Shown here: positions 48,402 through 59,611 of the stretch, in pieces
Numbering within the stretch: the first letter of the stretch is position 1
Layout: each line of letters opens with the position of its first letter
NCBI GenBank assembly: GCA_035048485.1
Contig: CM068592.1
Span: 39,446,045-39,510,044, forward strand
Origin: Pteria penguin
Lineage: Eukaryota > Mollusca > Bivalvia > Pterioida > Pteriidae
DNA: 64,000 bases
Direction: 5' to 3'
Made by a program: the position numbers and the translations under genes
The notes under the pieces: generated by a model
Databases searched by the model: none
What the model saw: the letters and a program-made list of their open reading frames with translations, nothing else
Told to the model about the DNA's origin: nothing

Positions 48402-48539
48402 CAGTGGCGGATTTAGATCCCCTTTTTCGCCACATATTTATAAGTAAAAAAATCAGATTTGACATCAAAAATGGCTGAGTAGTGTGACTAATACACATGT
48501 CCCCCCCCGCCCTTTTCGGAAATCCTGGATCCGCCACTG
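48402..48539. mobile_element. 138-bp MITE, hAT-like ends
   Basis: Inverted ends CAGTGGCGGATTTAG (48402-48416) and CTGGATCCGCCACTG (48525-48539) enclose an AT-rich core with a C8 tract. CAGNGGCG-type ends are usual for hAT elements. There is no clear 8-bp target duplication. Confidence 0.7.
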
Positions 48540-49429
48540 TGGATATATAGACTTTTCAGAATTTGTTTCTCTTTTTATACCCACAAAGTCAAACTCTGAA
48601 CCTCTGAAACTATTACTAAAGCACTGGCAGAGAGGGGATTAAACATCCCAGAATACACTCAGTATTTCCTCAAGCTGTCTGTCTGCCTGGAATGTCTATA
48701 ATGTTTGTATATATACACTGGCATGTCGATAGTATTCCCTCTACAAGATGATTCACCTTTCTATTAAAACATCAATTAAGCCACCATCAATCACAGTTAC
48801 GGATACCACCGGCTCCTTCTGGATATACAGCAGCCCTACACATGGCAAACAGATATGTGTGTACATCATTAACACTCACAGATAGAACACACTTGGAAAT
48901 CATCTGTTGTTAAAAAATCTATAGATGTGACTCACTTCATCCACCCCCTCCTATTTATAAATACTAATTCCCCGTTATTCTAGAAAGCACTTCTGAACGA
49001 AAGTGAAAAGGCTGATCTGTTTTCAACTGTTGTAGCAGACAAAAGGTATTGGTAGCGCAATCAAATATATACTGAAAGTCGAGGGTTCCAACCTTTATGG
49101 TATCTGCCCATAATTAACCATGGGTTTAGAAACTTATATTCATTTTGGTTACGTAACGTGTACAGTCTATAAAATGTTTCAACGAAGACCGCTCAACATC
49201 CTGAGTAGGTCTATTATAAAATACCGAAATCTATAGACCGCCCTGAGAGACTCGGTGGTTAATATGTATGCCAAGTGATGGGACGATAGACGATGCAGTC
49301 TTCACACTTCCATCTTCATTTTCCATTCATCGTTGAATGCTTAGACAAACCACACATTGTGTCAGTCTATCCAATTGTACAAAGCTTCCAGGTTCTAGGT
49401 GAAACCTCCTGTAATAGGATAGACTTGAT

Positions 49430-49495
49430 GTAGTGTCTGAGCGCTTGGCGTGCGATGCACTCGATCAAGGTTCGATTCCTAGAGTGTGTTTAAAA
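49430..49495 (+). repeat. tRNA-like SINE head (second family?)
   Basis: 'gtgtctgagcgcttggcgtg' followed by a B-box AAGGTTCGATTCC has tRNA-like spacing. The body after it does not match the main SINE family. Confidence 0.45.
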
Positions 49496-49609
49496 GGTTG
49501 CTTACTCCCTGCTTCCATGTCGCAAAAAAGCTGATCAAACAACCTGTAACGGTGTCCTATCTACATTATGTATGACGAGCCTGGTGTTCGTTCTTTTAGC
49601 ACTATACTC

Positions 49610-49913
49610 AGATTGATTAATTATTGATTAACGTCACTATACAGTGACTTCACGTGCATGTTGTCGTCTCCCGTCTGATATAATGCATAAATCTATCCCT
49701 TTACAACCGACCCTCCCGAAGTAGTGAGGGATCTTTAATGTGCCAAGCCTACTGTGACACGGGATCTCGGTTTTCACGGCCTACTGTGACACGGGATCTT
49801 GGTTTTCACTGCCTCATCCGAAGACAGGACTATGGTATATCCACAACGGAAGTCGAACCCAGGACCTCTCGGTCGCGAGAAGAGCATCTCATCCAGTGAA
49901 CTACACTGGGGGC
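49610..49913 (-). repeat. tRNA-derived SINE (minus) with internal duplication
   Basis: The same family as at 47.5 kb, in reverse: tail ('gattaacgtcactatacagt'), body ('gaagtagtgagggatcttta') and reversed head ('aagtcgaacccaggacctct...'). A 35-bp block containing 'ctactgtgacacgggatct' is present twice in tandem. Moderately diverged. Confidence 0.8.
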
Positions 49914-49919
49914 CATTTG

Positions 49920-51800
49920 TTCGAAACTTTAACCACTGGTTAAGCTAGTTTGAGAGACAACCGATTTGATTTGTGAGATTTCAGTACTAATATCCTAAGT
50001 ACTTTATAATGCTGGTTTTATTTGCTACAAATCAGTACACATACTACGACTTAAAGTCTACTATTTTCAAAGATATTGCAGATGAAATTTAACCATTGGT
50101 TAGCTTAACGATTGGTTAAATCTTCGAACAACTGGCCCCAGCTCTCATACCTTGAAGATTTAAGATGAACTAACCTAATACTTCTTCACTAGGTGTCGCC
50201 ACTACATGTTTTACATGTAATGGCTATATAGCTGCATATTACATACCAAATAAACCTTTATTTTTTCTTAGTTATATTGATCTTGAGCTTATTTATGGAG
50301 GAAGCAGACAAGACCCTTGACTGATTCTAAACTTTATAAATGACTAAGATGAGGCTGAATCATAAAACTATACTCGATAAAATGTAGTTAAAACACCGGT
50401 TAAATCCTTCCAACAACAAATATGAGACAAGCTATGACAATGGATACAAATATAGTGGTTGATAACTGCATTGAAGCAAAAATGCCTGTAAAAGTGTAGT
50501 TTTCATTACTGTTGATTCACTTTCAATTATGATAATTTTAAAATACAACCGACTGATAAATATAAAACTTATGAGGGAGGTGAGCATAATTTTAACAAGA
50601 ATAGATCTCCTTTACAATTACATTGCATTAAATAAAATCTTTATTTTGCATTTTACTTTTTGCGATATATGAATGAAACTGGATATCTATAATGAAGAGT
50701 AACTTATAATAAGAGACCTGAATAGAAAAAGATCCAAGTGGCAAAAGTTTCCTTGACAGTTTACATATCTATATTATCAGTGTAATACTGTTAAACGATA
50801 TATATCAAAACCTGTTTAAATTCTGCAAATTTGATATGTACAAAAAAAACCCCAAACAAACAAAAACACAAAATATACCTGTTTAACTCTATGTTAAAAA
50901 TACCTTCCTCCAATCCCCTTTGTTTTTACTTTTATAAGTGGGGGTTTAAAAATGCTATAAATTTTGCAGGAAATCTATAATACTGTGAATAGTATAGTCA
51001 AAGACCACAGTGGAAGCACAGACTTTAATACCATACAAATATATACTCAAATACATGTTTACTGCTGACTTCCTGCAAATCAAAGAGCAACAAAAACTTG
51101 TATATACTTACTTCATTCCAAGGGAGGGTAAATCTCAACAAAGCAAGCACAAAATGAAAGAGAGAAAAGAGGAAGTTAACGGAGTTCTCTCACATATACC
51201 CCTGCTACACTAACAGTAAACATCCACTGTACCTAGCACTGCCTAATTTAGCATACCTGACTCACAGGCATGCCAAACACTGAGGCTATTTATAGACTGA
51301 AGATGATTTCTGCTCACTGGCGGGAAGGAGGATTGTTTACCTGTTTTGCATGCGATGATTAATGAATTGTAGTTTATAGAGACACTAAACGCTTATCTGG
51401 CTGAAAGTTTGTTGATATAATGCGAAAAAGAATATAATCTTTCAACTGCATGATATGTTTCTCTGGGTTATCTAGAAAATTTTGAATTATCTTTCACTCT
51501 TGATGTATAGCTTACTAATAATGATTTACAGCATCCTGACTATCTATGTATTAAAGTTTTTCATTTTATTTTCTGTTTCCTGGTTGATAATTACATACAT
51601 GCTGCCAGATAATCACTGCAATGACATGGCAAAAACTCAGACGTTTGTGTATATACAAAAATGTATACAATTTATTATTTATGGCAAGTTATGAGCAGCA
51701 ATTGTGTAAAATACCTATGTAAGTCCCTGTTCATTTTTTGATTTATGAAAAAAGTGAGCCGTGCTGTAAGAATTAAGATAAGCCTTGTTTATTTCTATTC
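49920..51800. other. AT-rich sequence with no recognisable gene
   Basis: Short ORFs at 51010-51213 and 51482-51694 have no recognisable domain. Nothing else was seen. Confidence 0.5.
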
Positions 51801-51814
51801 ATCAAGGTACATAA

Positions 51815-52440
51815 CAAGGAGTACCAAAGTCACCAATAGCTCATCTGCCCCAAAACACTAAAGCCACCAATAGCTCATCTAAACACTAAAGCCACCAATA
51901 GCTCATCTGCCCCCAACAAGGAGTACCAAAGTCACCAATAGCTCATCTGCCCCCAACAAGGAGTACCAAAGCCACCAATAGCTCATCTGCCCCCAACAAG
52001 GAGTGCCAAAGCCACCAATATCTCATCTGCCCCCAACAAGGAGTACCAAAGTCACCAATAGCTCATCTGCCCCCAACAAGGAGTACCAAAGTCACCAATA
52101 GCTCATCTGCCCCCAACAAGGAGTACCAAAGTCACCAATAGCTCATCTGCCCCCAACAAGGAGTACCAAAGTCACCAATAGCTCATCTGCCCCCAACAAG
52201 GAGTGCCAAAGTCACCAATAGCTCATCTGCCCCCAACAAGGAGTGCCAAAGTCACCAATAGCTCATCTGCCCCCAACAAGGAGTACCAAAGTCACCAATA
52301 GCTCATCTGCCCCCAACAAGGATTACCAAAGCCACCAATAGCTCATCTGCCCCCAAACACTAAAGTCACCAATAGCTCATCTGCCCCCAACAAGGAGTGC
52401 CAAAGTCACGAATAGCTCATCTGCCCCCAAACACTATTTC
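51815..52440. repeat. 40-bp minisatellite
   Basis: About fifteen copies of a 40-bp unit GCTCATCTGCCCCCAACAAG followed by GAGTACCAAAGTCACCAATA. Single-base variants (gtc/gcc, tac/tgc) and shortened copies ('aaacactaaag') occur at both ends. Confidence 0.96.
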
Positions 52441-52569
52441 ATCAGCTGCATTCTAGTGACCTTAACATTGGTGATATCAAGTAATAAATTCAGTTTAAGG
52501 TCATGATGAACCTTTGCTCCAAAGGTTACAATATAATGATGCATAGTGGGGATCAAACAAAGGGTTGTT

Positions 52570-52840
52570 CAGATATATTGACTGATTGATTAATATTGTT
52601 TTACGTCACTCCATGATTATTTCATGCATGCGTAGCATAGAAATATATACCTTTGCAATGGACCCACCTGAAGCAGTGAGGGATCTTTACATGCCACACC
52701 TGCCTTGACAAGGTACCTCGGTTTTCACTGTTTCAACCAAAAGACAGATCACTGGTGTGCCTACGGTGGTAGTCAAACACATGATCGTCGACCTCTCAGT
52801 CATGCACTGAGCACCGCATCCACTGAGTCACACTGGCTTT
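52570..52840 (-). repeat. diverged tRNA-derived SINE (minus)
   Basis: The family tail 'gttttacgtcactccatgat', body 'gaagcagtgagggatcttta', and a degraded reversed tRNA head are present; the order matches the 39.7 kb copy. Confidence 0.75.
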
Positions 52841-53119
52841 AGTTCAGATACACGTGTAGACATCATCATTCATCTTATTAACTTTATACCAAATTATCAG
52901 TGACCTTGACCTTAATGATATGTTCTAAGGCAAAAATATACCACAGTTGAAAATTATCAGAGCAAGAGTTGCAGACATATATGATATAGCCCTACAGAAT
53001 ATTTCAGCTACATTCTACTTGCTTTGAGGCTTCAAGATATGACCTTGAATGACCTTAAATGCAAAGCATGCCAAGACACATCCTGAACCTGATTTCAGCA
53101 AACCACTTCTCAGACAAAG

Positions 53120-53670
53120 AACAAAAACACTCTATACTGCAAATTTTCGACCCAACGGCCTTTATCAAGCAATTTAAGAGGTGACAAATATAGAGCTAAG
53201 TAAAATCCAAGTCTACACTGCAAAAAAACCCCAAGTTTCCGCAACTCCGGAAACCTTGCGGAAACTGGGACATCAAGTTTCCAGAAGGTTTCCGCAATGG
53301 AAACCTGCGGAAACTTGCATGTGAAGTTTCCGCAGGTTTCAGTTTTGCGGAAACTTGGTGGGAACTTTTGGCTTAAAGTTTCCGCAGGTTTCTGCAAGCG
53401 AAAACTTAATGGAAACTTATATTCAAAACTGAACAACCTGATTTCTACAGAAAATTTATATCAAGATTCAACTTTTTTTTTCAATCAGTTCAATAATATG
53501 TGTATGGTCTTCTTAAAAATGCTAAGTGTACATGTTATGCTTCAAAAATTCATTAGCTAATGTATTTTTGAAAGATAGACATGGATTTTAAATAGCTTTA
53601 CATTTGTCATCTCTTAAATTGCTTGATAAAGGCTGTGGGGTCGAAAATTTGCAGTAGAGAGTGTTTGTAT
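53120..53670. mobile_element. foldback element with hammerhead-like arms and a GTTTCCGC-rich core
   Basis: Inverted arms of about 75 bp lie at 53123-53197 and 53594-53668 ('cctcttaaattgcttgataa' ... 'gtcgaaaatttgcag'). Between them, 53229-53420 is packed with GTTTCCGC/GCGGAAAC in both orientations (at least ten occurrences), giving many overlapping short hairpins. The arm sequence recurs alone at 58690-58770. Coding frames crossing it look incidental. It may be a two-ended remnant of a Penelope-like terminal repeat (inference). Confidence 0.6.
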
Positions 53671-54540
53671 TCTTTTACTTTTAATGTACCGGACTTCCCT
53701 TTGGAGGACTACTTAGAAAGTTTATCACTTCTCAGTCAGTTTGACATTTGTGATATCACTGATATAAATGTACCTTAGGTATCAGCCTGACATCAGACAC
53801 TAAGGTAAAGCTGGGATCTACAGAATGTGGCTAACATACAGATCTTAACATTTATCTTACCATTCTAAAATTACAAGTAATTCTTTTAAGGAAGTTACAG
53901 ATTAAAGGCTCACTCAATTCATGATTTGGAATACTGTTTTGAATGTTTTCTGAATCATTTACAAAAAATTATGCAAAATTTTTACAAACACAGAGAAGGT
54001 TCTTAAAGTCTTTTGAGTTTTTTTCTGTTACATGTAGGTAATCATTAGTATGCCTGTATGTTATAGATTTCTGTTGGGTCATCATTTATATGCTTGTCTG
54101 TCACAGATTTATATCCATCTATACTTTCTTGAATGCACTATCAAATTCACTAGCATGCTACATAATTTGGCTTCACATCAACAAAAATGTCATGATCAAC
54201 ATACTGCTTTCTCTGTTTCATTAAAAATATCAAAAGACAGTATCTCAAAAGAATTAAAGTTCAATTACAAAACGATATATTTTGTCAACAATCATGTCCT
54301 GAAGTCACAAAAAGTACATATAATGATATATATTATGATGTACAAATGTATGAGATATCTGTGGGTCTCATGTAGGTTTCTTAGACAAACTCAAGCGGTA
54401 AAATATCTTGATGCCAATGGAGAGATCATAATACTAGAATTTATATACATATATTATACACTGCTTCAATTTAAACGGAATGAATACAGATCAGATCTAG
54501 ACTTGCTAAATCCTTTGTTAAAGCCAGACACCACATAAAC

Positions 54541-57110
54541 ATAGACAAAAAAAAAAAAAACAAGAGGCCCAAGTGGGCCTATATCGCTCACCTGAGTACC
54601 TAGATTATCAGTCATGCATGAAGGAAGAATTCATTTATTTTTGCATTAATGTGACTAAGTCAACACAGATGTTGAAAATATGTCAAATTTTATTTCAGGC
54701 TAGAATAAAAAACAACACTTTTTTGCACATCCATTCAGGTGATTTTGATATTAAGCATTTCCTTTGTCTCTGCAAGAAGTCATTCAGGGCAACAAGTTAG
54801 TCATTTTCTTTAGGTGGGGCCTTTTGTTGACTGATTTCAAGTCTGGGTCATGAACAACAATTGTTTCAAATATTGTCCAGATCTAACTTAAAATTGCCTA
54901 ATTTCATATGTTGAGTGTTGAGAAACATCTAAAAACTTATTTAGATGTGTAAAGAAATGAAAAAATAATTTTGACCACAGCTGGATTTGAACCGCTACTC
55001 TCCATATTTCAATTACCAAGTGGTATATGTACTATTGTGAGAACTGCTTTTTAGACATGGTGGCATTATCTGTTAACCAATTTGGATGAAATTTACCAAA
55101 TTGATAGAGGACTTTTAGTACTTCATGTAATCCATGTTTCATTAAAATCTTTCATGTGGTATAACAGCAGAGTGAAAAATGTGATTGAATCGTTCCTATA
55201 CACCCTCATTTGGAAGTCTTAAAAAATTCATAGAAAATCAAAAAATTGAGATATTGACAAAATTCTTTCAAAGTAACAATCCTTACCATAATTATGATCA
55301 CAATAGTCCATAAGAAATCATCATTATCAATTAACCAGGAAATATGACACTTTTTTCTGCATTGAATCACCAAGTCCAAAGAAATGTCGAAAAAAATTCT
55401 AAAATTTGATTTTGGAAGGTAACCAAAATGACAATACATCTTCACTCATCCCTCTAGATCATTTCTATGCATTCTGTTTGTCTCTGTATACAGCCCGTAT
55501 AAAAAAGAATATTGTTAAACGAGGGAACTCTTTTGTGACCTACTCTTGACTATGGTGGCGCCACCTGTAAAGAGGTCTGGACGAAAACAACAGAATTTGA
55601 AGAGGATCATAAGTGACTTATTTCTACCAAGATTTATTAAAATCCTTCAAACAGTTTTGTAGAAAAAGGTGAAAATGTGAAAAATGGCCAAAACACTCCT
55701 CCCCCCCCCCTTTTTTTTTGGAAGTCTTAAACGTAAAATTCCTAATTTCATATGTTGAGTGTTGAGAAACATCTAAAAACTTATTTAGATGTTTAAAAAA
55801 AAAAAAAAAAATTTTTGACCACAGCTGGATTTGAACTGCTACTCTCCATATTTCAATTACCAAGTGGTATATGTACCATTGTGAGACCTACTTTTAGACA
55901 TGGTGGCATTATCTGTTAACCAATTTGGATGATCCGCACAAAAAACAAAACCTTTGAAAAGGACTATGAGTACTTGCATCCTACCCAGTTTTATCACAAT
56001 CCTTCAAGTTGTTCTGTAGATCAAGTTGAAGATATGAAAAATTGTCCCCCCCCCCCTTTTCTTGGAAGTCTTAAAAAATTCATAAAAAATTCAAAAATCG
56101 AGATATTGAAAAAATTCCTTCGCACCAGCATTCCTTACCATAGAAATGATTAAATGAAACCAAATGAATGCATCAATGTTTACTAAAAGAAAATAATAAC
56201 TCTTTAATGCATTAAAATAACAAAGTCCAAAATAAAAATGAAAAAAACGTCAAAAATTTGATTTCGGAATGGAACCAAAAATATCAACACTTCTTCCCAT
56301 ATGCCTCTAAATCATTCCTATGCAGTCGGTTTGTCGCTGTATGCACCCGATCTGAATAAGAAGTTTGTCAAAGGAGGGTACCCTCTGTGACCTACTTTTG
56401 TCTGTGGTGGTGCCACCTGTTCATGGATCCTGACAAAGATGACCACATTTGTCGGAGACCTTGAGTATTTGATGCATGCCAAGTTTCGTTGAATTCCAGC
56501 AAGTGGTTCCGAAGAAAAAGTTTAAACTGTGAAATGTTTACACCAATTATCCCACCCCCCTTTTTCTTGAAAGTCTTAAAAAATTCATAAAAAATCCAAA
56601 ACATAAAATATTGAAAAATTTTCTTCGCAGTAGTATTTCTTACCATCAAAATGATCAAATTAAACCAAATTAATGCATCAATGTTAACTAAAAGAAAAAA
56701 ATACCTCTTTTCTGCATTAAAACTACCAAGTACAAAAAAACGTCAAAAAAACGTCAAAAATTTGATTTCGGAACGGAACCAAAAATAACAACACTTCTTC
56801 ACACATCCCTCTAGATCATTCCTATGCATTCGGTTTGTCTCTGTATGCCCCCGGTCTGAAGAAGAAGTTTGTCAAAGGAGGGTACCCTCTTTTGACCTAC
56901 TTTTGCCTGTGGTGGCGCCACCTGTTAATGAATCCGGACAAAAAACAACAACACTTGTAGGGGACCTTTGGAAACAGAAAGTACTCTGTGATTACTGCAT
57001 CATGTAAAGTTTTACAATTTTCCATACAAAAAACATAGTACCTAAACCCAGTGAGATCATAATACAGCAGAAGTGTTCCTAATAATCTCATGATCTATCT
57101 TGTCAAGAAG
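54541..57110. repeat. composite dispersed repeat with internal tandem duplications
   Basis: It begins with A14 and 'caagaggcccaagtgggcct' then 'atatcgctcacctga', a start I recognise as frequent in bivalve genomes. A 190-bp block starting 'cctaatttcatatgttgagt' at 54896 recurs at 55738 (about 842 bp apart). The block 'gatcattcctatgcattcgg' occurs near 55452, 56304 and 56809, and 'cctgtggtggcgccacctg' follows each. Several C-rich/T-rich tracts (55695, 56045, 56555) lie at matching places. No coding content was recognised. Confidence 0.75.
54970..55052 (-). repeat. tRNA-like segment inside the composite repeat (copy 1; copy 2 at 55812-55893)
   Basis: On minus, 'tataccacttggtaattgaa' resembles an A-box arm and AGCGGTTCAAATCC is a good B-box, with tRNA spacing. 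Both copies were duplicated with their surroundings. Confidence 0.45.
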
Positions 57111-57785
57111 AAATATAAACATCAAGACCACATTTTCAATGAGATGTTTGTTGTTCTAATTCCTTCTTCTACTATTACGAACCATACTCATAGGCTGAGG
57201 ATTATACTTCAAAATTAGTGCTGTAGTTTTTACTGTGACATCATTTATGTAACTCGTCATCAAAAATTACTAACTAAAAACTAAAAAAAAAAAAAAAAAA
57301 AAAGCAGCTTTCAGTAGATATAGATATCAGAGATTTTCCACCCTGATGTTAGGGGGCCAGAATTCTGACCATTTCCCAATCCAAATAACACAGGTTTTCC
57401 TAATTTCTTTATAAAAAAATCCCAATTTCTTGCAGAAAAATGAAAATTATGTTTTGAGATCTATGTAAAATGAAAATTTATAGAATGATCTTAAGTGCAA
57501 ATAATCTAATAAAGATACTTAATAATAATTTTAAATAACATCTAATGAAGTTTTTTGAATTAAAATTTCAATGAATATATTTGTATTATAATATATATGA
57601 ATATCTTAGACTGAATAATCCCGCCAATTTGGACATGCTGAAATAACAGTAGATTTTACGCATTTTTGCCACCAATCAACCACATCAACTTCATTTTTAT
57701 ACAAATCTGCTTACTTCTACAGTTCTAGTCACAATATGCCCCAAAAGTGTCTTTTCTACCTGTTTTCTTGTTCATACTGATGAGG

Positions 57786-57900
57786 TGAAACCCAAATTGA
57801 AAGTGCTGCCTTCAGGTATGTCAACCAATATGATTTTGCTGTATTTATTTCCTGCAATTAGACAGGCTGACCTACCTGAAGGCAACACTTTCGATTCAGA
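57786..57900. repeat. imperfect inverted repeat
   Basis: 'aaagtgctgccttcaggta' (57799-57817) faces 'tacctgaaggcaacacttt' (57873-57890) around a 55-bp loop. Probably a MITE remnant. Confidence 0.6.
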
Positions 57901-58466
57901 TTTTGAGCCAAGATTGACTGCTTGCTGGTGGCAGAAATGCATAAAATTCGACTGTTATTTCAGTGTATCTATATTGGCCACATTCAATAGAAAAGAGAGG
58001 TAATCTGATTCAGTTTCTGGTATGGCAACATACATATATCAGTAACAGAGCCACCAGAGACAGGATCATTCAGTTTCTGAATATATGAAAAGAAAATATT
58101 CTCAATTTGGAAAAATTTAGCTAAATTCTGGGTGAGTCAAAACATCGAAACGGCACCCAAACACTTAAACGGCAGGGTAAACACCAAAACGGCACTTATA
58201 ACCTCGTTCAATTTCTATTTTAAACAGGCTTAATGACGTTAAAAATGCTGAAAAAAAATCAACATCAACTTTTAAACTAAGCTTGACTTTTTTCTGAATT
58301 TCCTGTTTTATGTATTGCATTTCATTATTTGGGCAGTTCTGGATTCCAACCAGTTCAGGATTCGGGCATTGTTTATGGCTATTCAGATTTATTTTGATAT
58401 CATTTTGTTTACTGAATACATATCACAACGATGCATACATTAATAATGCAAGTTCACTGCTATGAA

Positions 58467-58571
58467 ATGTTAAAATACATGTCGGAATCTCGTATGTAAA
58501 CCTATACTGCGTAGAAAATTATCATACTACATGAAATTAGATACAAGGTTCCGACATGTATTTTAACATTA
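58467..58571. repeat. inverted repeat, about 22-bp arms
   Basis: 'tgttaaaatacatgtcggaa' is mirrored by 'ttccgacatgtattttaaca' across about 60 bp; 'cgtatgta' and 'tagatac' extend the pairing imperfectly. Confidence 0.75.
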
Positions 58572-58659
58572 ACATCAGTCAATTCTAACGCTATTCTTAC
58601 GCACATAATAATGAAGTTATGACGTCATCGTTTATCTTAGCTTAGAAGCTTATGTATCT

Positions 58660-58800
58660 TTGAAACGTAAACATGGATTTTACATAGCTTTGTAGTTGTC
58701 ATCTGAAAAATTGCTTGATAAAGGTCATGAGGCCGAAAATTTGCAATACAGAGTGTTTGTGTTCCTTTGCTTTTTATGTACCGAACTACCCTATTGAGGA
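58660..58800 (+). repeat. solo copy of the 53.1-kb foldback arm (hammerhead-like)
   Basis: 'ttgcttgataaaggtcatga' and 'ggccgaaaatttgcaataca' match both arms of the 53.1-kb element; flanking 'acatggattttacatagctt' and 'cctttgctttttatgtaccg' also match the right arm's surroundings. Confidence 0.65.
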
Positions 58801-59145
58801 CTTCTTCGAATCTTTAAACATTAAGAATAACCTACAAACATAATGGTTTATAAAATCATAAAAATGTAATTTCTTACTTAGTATCAAGGTTATTTCTACA
58901 AGGATACTGGAAAACCCAGTGAAATAATTCCCAGAAAAACAATTAAACAAGGCTTGTAGAAATCCTACCCTTTGAAGCTATTTAAATTCTGTTTCTGATA
59001 AAGCCAATTTTATTCAATAATTTATTGACACCAAAATGAAAGTAGGTCAACAAACTATTTCAATATTTTCTTCCACGAAATATATCATGTAGGGCTTTGG
59101 GAGGCACGATATTGAGAAATGTATAGAATTATGCAAAGAACTTAC

Positions 59146-59593
59146 CTTAATGTTTAATTTGAGTATATATTAAGATCTAGAAGGTTCTCTATTACTTCTT
59201 TCTCTGTCACAACACTAACCAATCACGACTCGTTGTTATTCAAGCGCTTGTATAAATCTGCTTCGATACAAACGTGCAGATGACGAATATATTCGAGACT
59301 ACATATAATTCGTGAATAAAGAATAGAGATACATGTTGAATGTCATAATACATTTAAAGAAATATTTAGTTTATCGTTCGAAAATAGAAAATAAGTGAAA
59401 ATTCAATAGCTGTTTTATTTTGAATAGTTTAGAGATTAAGAAATTGAAAGTGAAAGTAGAAGATTGTCGTAGCCGGTGTACTTGAGCGTTTTGTGTGAAT
59501 AAACGTGTGTGGTTCTATGGCTGGATTAAAGATGTGAAGAGATTATAGAACTTAGTATTGTTCACGCAACACGTTTTCATTTATAGCGTGACA
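59146..59593. promoter_or_regulatory. probable bidirectional promoter / 5' UTR region between a minus-strand first exon and CLP1
   Basis: To the left is a perfect minus-strand donor AAG|GTAAGT (exon end 59146), and to the right the CLP1 start codon (59594). Between them lie CCAATCA (59219-59225), a heat-shock element (59174-59188) and GC-moderate unique sequence free of repeats. I infer divergent transcription: CLP1 rightward, and leftward a noncoding first exon that may belong to the DNAJB6-like gene 16.7 kb away. Transcription start sites cannot be placed. Confidence 0.45.
59174..59188. promoter_or_regulatory. heat-shock element (HSF site) candidate
   Basis: The plus strand reads GATCTAGAAGGTTCT. 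Against nTTCnnGAAnnTTCn it has perfect GAA and TTC pentamers and one mismatch (ATC for TTC). Such trimeric sites bind heat-shock factor; one near a putative first exon of a J-protein gene would be logical. Confidence 0.5.
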
Positions 59594-59611
59594 ATGTCTC
59601 AGGATGACAAG
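59594..59611 (+). CDS. CLP1: CLP1 coding exon 1
   Basis: The 18-nt coding part begins at ACAATGT (A at -3) and encodes MSQDDK, followed by donor GTAAAT. The 5' UTR extends leftward by an unknown length. Confidence 0.75.

Noticed and set aside
53110..53436. 108-codon minus frame rich in F/P/K
   Set aside because: It is the translation of GTTTCCGC repeats and the foldback arm; not a gene.
54050..54538. 162-codon plus-strand open frame
   Set aside because: It has AT-driven composition, no recognisable motif and no splice context, and sits among dispersed repeats; probably chance.
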